The notes under the pieces: generated by a model | Database searches by the model: none | The model's input: the letters and a program-made list of their open reading frames with translations, nothing else | What the model was told of the DNA's origin: nothing | In this document: piece after piece, positions 58,230 through 64,000 of the stretch | Position numbering within the stretch: the stretch's first letter is position 1 | How the letters are laid out: every line of letters starts with the position of its first letter | Translations under genes and position numbers: made by a program | NCBI GenBank assembly: GCA_015680685.1 | Contig: MNCI01004504.1 | Location: 280,441-344,440 of the forward strand | Direction of reading: 5' to 3' | Source of the DNA: Gnetum montanum | Taxonomy: Eukaryota > Streptophyta > Gnetopsida > Gnetales > Gnetaceae | Length of the DNA stretch: 64,000 nucleotides

Positions 58230-59345
58230 GTACATAAATGATCAAAATAATATGTCATTATAGGTGATAACACACTATGTCAAAAGTCCTATGATGGGAT
58301 ATTATTAGTGTGCTTTGGCAAAGTTTAAGCCTAAACAATCCTTAAGAAGGTTCATGAAGGTATATGTGGGTGGACATATAGACCTAGATCCATGGTCATA
58401 AAGATTAGGTGACTAGGCTACTCCTAGTCCTATATGGAAAGTGACTGCTTGCAAAAGGTTACAATTTATGATACTTGTCAATGACATAGCAACCTAATAC
58501 ACGTGCCACCAAATGAGTTACACATTACTTAGATAAATTGGTTGTTTCAATAGTGGAGACTTGACATTATTTGACCTATAATGCCTAAGTCTTCCGTAGG
58601 GCATAACTTTATTATCACTATAACTGAATACTTTACAAAGTGGATTGAAGCTATTTCCTTAAGAAAAACAACATCTTAACAAGTATGTGGACTAATGCTA
58701 GATAACATAGCAACCTATTTGGGAATACATTTGACCATAGTTTAGTAGCCAATAAATGTAATCCTTTTATCAAAACCTAGGTATTAAACATTCCTTTTGG
58801 TCAATATACTACCCTCAAGCTAATAGACAAGTTAAAGCTAGCAATAAGGCCATCATAAAGTTGAATAAAAATGCTTAATAATAGTAGACATGAGTGCCAT
58901 CAGAGGCTTGTCCATGCACTTCATGCCTATAGAACTACCTATTGAACTACAATTAGTGTAACCCTGTATCATAGGGTTTATTAATCTAAAGCTATTTTTC
59001 CTATTAAATTAAAGGTTCCATTACTTAGAGTGACTTTATTAAACTTCATCAACAATGACTAGAACAAGGAGTTGCATACCATTGACCTAGATTCGATGGA
59101 AGAAAAGTGAACACAAATGCTTTCTCACATCAAATGATGCCATGAAAGGTAGAAGCAATAGCATCACCATGAACTAAACAAATGGAAGATCAAGGAGGAG
59201 GACCTAGTCCTCAAGCCTATTTGTGAGCATGTGGACAAGTTCTTAGCCAATTGGGAGGGGCCTTTCTTGATCATCAAGGCCTATGGCAATGGACCCTTTA
59301 GAGTGGTAGACATGGATGGAAATCATCCAATCCAGTCAACCATTC
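58230..59345 (+). pseudogene. Integrase of the Tat-type element
   Basis: Relic zinc region near 58380-58500 (tryptophan block then CQRHSN and VPPNELH), core strand KSSVGHNFIITITEYFTKWIEAIS (about 58590, read in parts), LMLDNIATYLGI (about 58690), and the C-terminal helix ALHAYRTTY near 58918. The C-terminal domain ELNKWKIKEEDLVLKPI, DKFLANWEGPFLIIKAYG and NGPFRVVDMDGN (59174-59330) is well preserved. Frameshifts and stops break the core. Confidence 0.75.
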
Positions 59346-59349
59346 CTAT

Positions 59350-60289
59350 CTAAAGCCTTATTACATCTAACATAGTCTTCTTTACATGTACAAATCAATA
59401 GTTGACATCAACAGGCTTTACAACCTATACCAAGTGAGCCTGCATGATCTTTACTTATCTCTCTCTCATAATTTCTCTCTTCTTGGCATGATGAATGAAC
59501 TATAAGCTTTGTAAATCTAATGCACATTGCAAAAATCTTCCTATGTTGTAATAATGATGACTTGGTTTGTTGGTTGTCTCATGTGGCCCTATAAATTATC
59601 TTATAATAACATGTTTTCTTTGTATTGTTTTCTTTTCCTATTGGAATTGTGCTTGTAGGACCTTCCTTATCCTAAACAACAACAATGACCTATTTTTGAC
59701 ACTCATGCATTATGGCCATGTGATGTTTCCTTGTCATGATCCACCATCAAGTCCATTAGATGTAACACATCTCATTCAACAAGAAAACCAAATCAAACCT
59801 AGCCTTGGTAATGAAATCCAATGAAGGTTTCATCTTGAAAAAAAAAGAGGGGAGTAAATTTCCAAGAAGCTAAGAATCTAATGGAGCCTAAAAAGATAAA
59901 TCAATGACTCCAAACATGTAAAGGGAGAAGCCTAACGACTAACGAAACCTTGGAGTGAGGTGTTGGTTCCTCAAAAACATTAGTAGGTAACCAAAAATTC
60001 AAAGCATGAAGCGTGAAGATTACATCGATTAGCCAAAATTTCATTGCCATAATTGTAATCATGATGTTAACAACTGTAATTCATTGATAACCCTATGACT
60101 ACTCCCTCATGACCAAGTATAGTCCTTGACCTCTATCGTCTAATCATAACACTTATTCCATCATCATAAGCACTCCTTGTCATGGTTCGATAGCAACAAA
60201 ATCAAGCATAGAGAGGAAACATTGGTGATGGACTTGTAGGGATGTTTTGTATTCTTTGTCGATGTCTCTCAAGGTAATCCTCAAAACAT
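59350..60289 (+). other. 3' non-coding part of the Tat-type element
   Basis: No domain. A second purine tract gaaaaaaaaagagggga lies at about 59836-59852, besides the one at 60290 next to the LTR. Confidence 0.5.
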
Positions 60290-60303
60290 CAACAAAGAGG
60301 GGA

Positions 60304-61661
60304 CAATGAAACAACACTAAGAAAATTCATGTTGCAACGTTTTGGCATTGTAACATTCACTTGAGACTAGAATTTTATTATAAGATGTGATATTTATAGA
60401 CCATGAGCTGCAATCCCACATACTTGAACTTTTAGGGCTGAAAAATACCTCATAAGTTGATATAGCCCAACTTCCCAAGTGGAAAAAGGCATATCATATC
60501 TATATTTTGATTTGGAAAGGCTAAAAATGCTTTGGGAGTTGCCAAATTTGGTGTTTTCATGGGTTTTATGATGGCCATAGTCACAACTACGTTAGAACCA
60601 CCTACACCCAGTGTTGGGATTATTGGATTTTCATTTTCCTAGCAATGACTAATGTAGCTTTCGTAACTCTCACTATGGTTCCAAAAAGCTAGCATTGGAG
60701 TGGTCGTGATTTTTATTTTTTTAACAAAGCCAGCATTGGAATTGTTGGGTTTTCATTTTTCCAGTAATGGCTAGCATAGTCTCTCTAAGGCCATCGTAGT
60801 TGGGTGAAGCCAGTGTGGCTGCAAAAGCTTGTTTACTATTTATGATATTCAGCATAGTTTTGATGGCTTGGGTGCATCAAAACTTACCAGAAATTGATAA
60901 CTATGCTAGAAATGATGGCCTACCATGCTTGTAAATTACCTCAATTTGTTAGTAATCATGGCAGAAATTTGTAGCCACATATTAGCAACCATATAGCTTA
61001 TGACGACTACATTTGAACACATTGAATAGGTTCAATGAAAAATTCTTCAATTAGCAAAAATATTTTCTTGGTTCTACCTTTTGTAACCTTGAGCACTTGA
61101 GACCTTTCAGCATTTTGTAAGACTTTTGAAGCAAATTAGCAACTACCTGGGCATTGAAGACTCTTAGCATACTACCATTGCAACAAAAAGTTAAGCACAT
61201 TATTTATCCTTTGGTAACAAATGTTGCAGATCCAAGCTCAAAACCACCAAGGGGTTTTACCAATGAAACCTAGGAAGCACCTGGATCATGAGGTTGACTA
61301 CAAAACACAACTCATTAGCTTTGAAAGGCTTCAAGTTTCATCCAAGAAACTCCTTATGCATTTAAGCACATAATTTGTATACATTTTTGAACTCTGTATT
61401 TTTAATATTTTATTATTATAATAAAGCTTAAAGTTCATTTGTTATGCAAAGCTATTTATGATTCATTTCTGTGAAATTTCTTGAAGCAGATATGCAATGT
61501 TCATTTAAATTATTTACACTTGTTTATGCTTCCTAAGACCCTAGGTGATCGACAAGATTATCCAGGGTGCCTTGGATCCTCTTTCTCAGAGGCCCTTGGA
61601 ATTTAAGGTTAGATTGTTTTACTTGGAATTTTAGGTTTGCCAGCAACTAAATGTTTAGGCA
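60304..61661 (+). repeat. 3' LTR of the Tat-type element (about 1.36 kb)
   Basis: Collinear with 52068-53397. It has the GCCAGCGTAGT-like motif cluster in altered form (gctagcattgg, gccagcattgg, ggctagcatagt at about 60670-60780). Poly(A)-region ataataaagctt near 61417. Confidence 0.8.
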
Positions 61662-61699
61662 TTGTAGAGACACCACGTTTTTAGAAGCCAATACAGCAC

Positions 61700-62600
61700 C
61701 ATATGCCAGAAAAATATGCTTAAATCCATAACAACCAACATCTACAAAAGTAGCTAAATAGCCTAGTGAAAAGCCATTATAGTTGAGTTTAACTTGCATT
61801 ACATTTCCCAAGCCTTAACCAAAGGTCAAGCTATAGCTACACAACTCATAGTTTCCATAGTTGCAGATCATATTGTCATTGACCTTAAATTCCTTAATGA
61901 GCATGTCAACATTGGTAATGAGGTACATGAGGATTACAAGGCTATCATCCACTTTGATAGAGCTTCAAATACATATGGGACCAATGTTGCTAACATCTTA
62001 AAATCACCTTCTAATGTAATCTAGCTTTTCTCTTACCATTTTTAATTTCCATGTACCAACAATGTGGTGAAGTATGAAGGATTAATCAGAGGAATGATGG
62101 TAGCTCATTGCCAAGAAATAAAATTCTTAATGATAAAAAGTGATTTGCAACTTGTGGTTAACCAAGTAACTAAGATTTATGCATGTAAATCTAAACATTT
62201 ACAATCTTACTGTGACCTAGTTAAGACACTAATGCAACAATTCATAGATGTTGGCATTTAACATATACTTGAATTGAGAATACCTTAGCTGATGCCATTA
62301 TAACCTTAGACCTAAGTGTGATGCTAGACGTAGTTAGCAAGTTACCTTCTTTAATGAAACACTATGCTTTTCCCATCACACTGAACACCAAAAGCATCTT
62401 GATAGCCACCATTAATAATGCCCCTCAAAAGGAGTAGTACAATGATATAAAATTTTACGTAATGCATGGTGAATCATCACAGAACTTGATTACTTCTTAA
62501 AAGGACATTGTATGTAAAAGATCAAAATAATATGTCATTGTAGCCAATAACACATTATGTTAAAGGTCTTATGGTGGCATTGTTGGCACATTTGGCCATT
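61700..62600 (+). pseudogene. Detached second copy of RNase H/aRNH pol segment
   Basis: Collinear with 57430-58300 of the adjacent element: LHYISQALTKGQAIATQL (about 61790), IHFDRASNTYGTNVANI (aRNH strand with Asp), NNVVKYEGLIRGMMVAH (the catalytic Glu is now Lys, in KYEG), and KSDLQLVVNQVTKIYACKSK (about 62120). It retains a longer aRNH frame than the main element. It begins about 40 bp after the 3' LTR and ends in unrelated sequence, so it is a fragment of another copy. Confidence 0.8.
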
Positions 62601-63046
62601 TCATGGAACAGTAAGATTCATTTTAAACGTTATTGTAAGACTGGGAGAGTGTAAATGTGTTATTTCATACCATTGGTATGGGATCTAAGAGAGACCATAA
62701 TATTATTGGTGAAAATAATGATGCACATATGAAAGGCAGTAAGTAGAAGATAGCAAGAGACAATGTGCCAATGGTGAATGAATTGACAAGCAAGGAATTC
62801 TTCATTGTTAGAAATATGTTCAAGAATTGATCATTTGGATACTGGTAAAAAAAAATAAGAGAAGAGCACCGGAAATAAAAAATTTGGAAATTATTAGTAG
62901 ATGTTTGCAAATGGAAAAGATATTATTAACAGTAAATACAATGATCTAAACTATGATATTGCTCTAAACTATGGTATTGCTCATGCTTTGGAAAGGAGAC
63001 GCGTTGGTACTGACGCAGAGAAGTGCTAAGGTTTGTTGATCTATAA
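62601..63046. other. Spacer, nothing recognised
   Basis: No recognisable domain. Contains a short direct repeat (ctaaactatgatattgctctaaactatggtattg, split at 62946 and 62963). Confidence 0.4.
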
Positions 63047-63376
63047 TGGCTTCTGTTTTTATGCATAAACCCAACTGTTTTCTTTGGCCTCAAATCAGTG
63101 GTGCCCCTGCCAAGCACATTGTGCTAGAATATTGCAAGGATGTGGGTTAGAAGATAGAGGAAGGAAGAGCTCTCATGGCCATTACCGCTTTCAAAGCAGA
63201 AACAAATTCAGTTTCAAAATTTTTCCACCAATATGTAGCTGATCCACCTGCCTTCGACGTCTTCTTGGATGTTCTTTGTGTTTTGCAATGTGCACATAGT
63301 GTGGATATTTTTTTGGCTGTTACAGGGCCATTCTTAACTTACCATACTAGACATCATCATTCACTGATACTCTGAT
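63047..63376 (+). pseudogene. Possible relic of a host coding region
   Basis: A frame from ATG 63047 (MASVFMHKPNCFLWPQISGA) ends at TAG 63149-63151; the same frame reopens with EEGRALMAITAFKAETNSVS and continues to 63375. The base composition is more even than in the repeats. No family is recognised and no splice sites stand out. It may be non-coding. Confidence 0.2.
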
Positions 63377-63594
63377 CCATGGCACATTTGCCCTTGACTC
63401 TGCAATCAATGGCAGAAATTTGGAGGACGATCCGTAGAAACAAAAAAAACGCAGGAAGCCCTAAGTGAATTTGGGGCAAAACAAAACAAATTCCAGGCAA
63501 CTGAAATCCTATATTTAGGGCCATATGCTTAGCACATCATTTTTTCTTTAAGATCTTTCTCCTTCGCTCTTCAGCAATCAAACACCACACGGTA

Positions 63595-63780
63595 ATGATG
63601 CCAGATGCAGCGGTAGAGCCTTCTTCCGCGGTGGCGGTTGATAACGATTTTTGGCAGGGGCTGGATATTTTGGAAATATTCGCTGGTAGTTCCAAGCCTG
63701 GCACCTTCGCATTTAGACCTGATGTTTTGGATTTTAATTTTTGTTTCCAGCCATTTTCATACGGGTGCAAGTGCACATAA
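63595..63780 (+). CDS. Small ORF, possible first exon of a gene running off the window
   Basis: 61 codons from ATG 63595 (a second ATG follows at once) to TAA: starts MMPDAAVEPSSAVAVDNDFW and includes QGLDILEIFAGSSKPGTF. It is preceded by a pyrimidine-rich leader (ctttctccttcgctcttcag near 63553), has a codon mix unlike the surrounding AT-rich repeats, and lies in the least repetitive part of the right end. No domain is recognised. The opposite strand also has an open frame of 79 codons here, so the strand is uncertain. Confidence 0.3.
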   Translation: MMPDAAVEPSSAVAVDNDFWQGLDILEIFAGSSKPGTFAFRPDVLDFNFCFQPFSYGCKCT

Positions 63781-64000
63781 ATTATTTATATAAATTCACA
63801 TAGATTAGCTACCATCAACATCTATACCAAGGTAGATATTATACCATCACCTTGTTCATAAAATTACTAAGGGCTTCAATAGTATTCTTAAAAATCTTAA
63901 ACAAGTAAAAATGAAAAGCTATTGGAGCTATAATTTTAAACAATTATATGGAGCTATTGGAATTATTTTTCATTATTCACAAAAGCAATATTAAATATCT

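Larger units (their letters stand above)
52068..61661 (+). mobile_element. Tat-type Ty3/gypsy element with two RNase H domains
   Basis: Two diverged LTRs (52068-53397 and 60304-61661) flank gag, reverse transcriptase, RNase H, a second archaeal-type RNase H and integrase, all on the plus strand. The extra RNase H between RNase H and integrase is a hallmark of the Tat branch. A purine tract (caacaaagagggga, 60290-60303) precedes the 3' LTR. A clear primer-binding site and target duplication were not found, so the edges are accurate only to some tens of bases. All frames are broken by stops and indels. Confidence 0.8.

Noticed and set aside
59567-59824. 85-codon frame between integrase and 3' LTR
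   Set aside because: Hydrophobic composition by chance in T-rich sequence, no start context or domain, and no second copy.

Overview
This is nuclear DNA from a seed plant. It holds one apparently intact protein gene, a laccase on the minus strand near the left end, surrounded by about 57 kb of old, nested and decayed retrotransposons. The AT-rich background, the heavily decayed LTR elements that keep recognisable domains, the long LTRs and the low gene density fit a giant, slow-turnover genome. A gymnosperm, probably a conifer, is my inference; no species-specific marker was seen.

Left end (1-8.6 kb): the 3' end of an LTR element with a decayed coiled-coil ORF (1-985) and its 3' LTR (1205-2072); a minus-oriented LTR edge with a tRNA-Met type primer-binding site (2558-2572); the laccase gene (4122-6161, minus, two exons) with candidate TATA, AC-type MYB sites and polyA signal; and a dead LINE (7105-8480). 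An LTR-like 3.1 kb unit (8682-11820) and AT-rich sequence with no recognisable gene follow, up to about 16.6 kb.

Middle (16.6-43.3 kb): a chromovirus-like Ty3/gypsy element on the plus strand is cut inside its RNase H by a complete Athila-type element on the minus strand (20440-30386, 5-bp duplication CATAG). Its RNase H end and integrase resume at 30392-31272 and stop at another LTR-like unit (31273-34353). The chromovirus protease region carries about five tandem copies of an in-frame 51-codon segment. A second, older Athila relative lies at 34816 to about 42.1 kb. It has gag and protease but no reverse transcriptase, RNase H or integrase, and a roughly 1 kb foreign block sits inside its gag.

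Right (42.6-64 kb): a third Athila relative (43302-50331) has both LTRs, a near-perfect duplication (GGCAT/AGCAT), a tRNA-Asp type primer site and a Gag-protease frame, and also lacks reverse transcriptase to integrase. It sits inside an older unidentified ORF. Next comes a Tat-type element (52068 to about 61661) with gag, reverse transcriptase, RNase H, a second archaeal-type RNase H and integrase, but no visible protease. A detached second copy of its extra RNase H lies at 61700-62600. The last kilobase is less repeat-like and contains a possible first exon at 63595.

Functionally, only the laccase (cell-wall phenol oxidation, probably lignin) looks usable. The best element (20440-30386) has an almost continuous pol frame but carries stops and an altered RNase H active site. 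The two Gag-protease elements would depend on enzymes supplied in trans if they ever moved.
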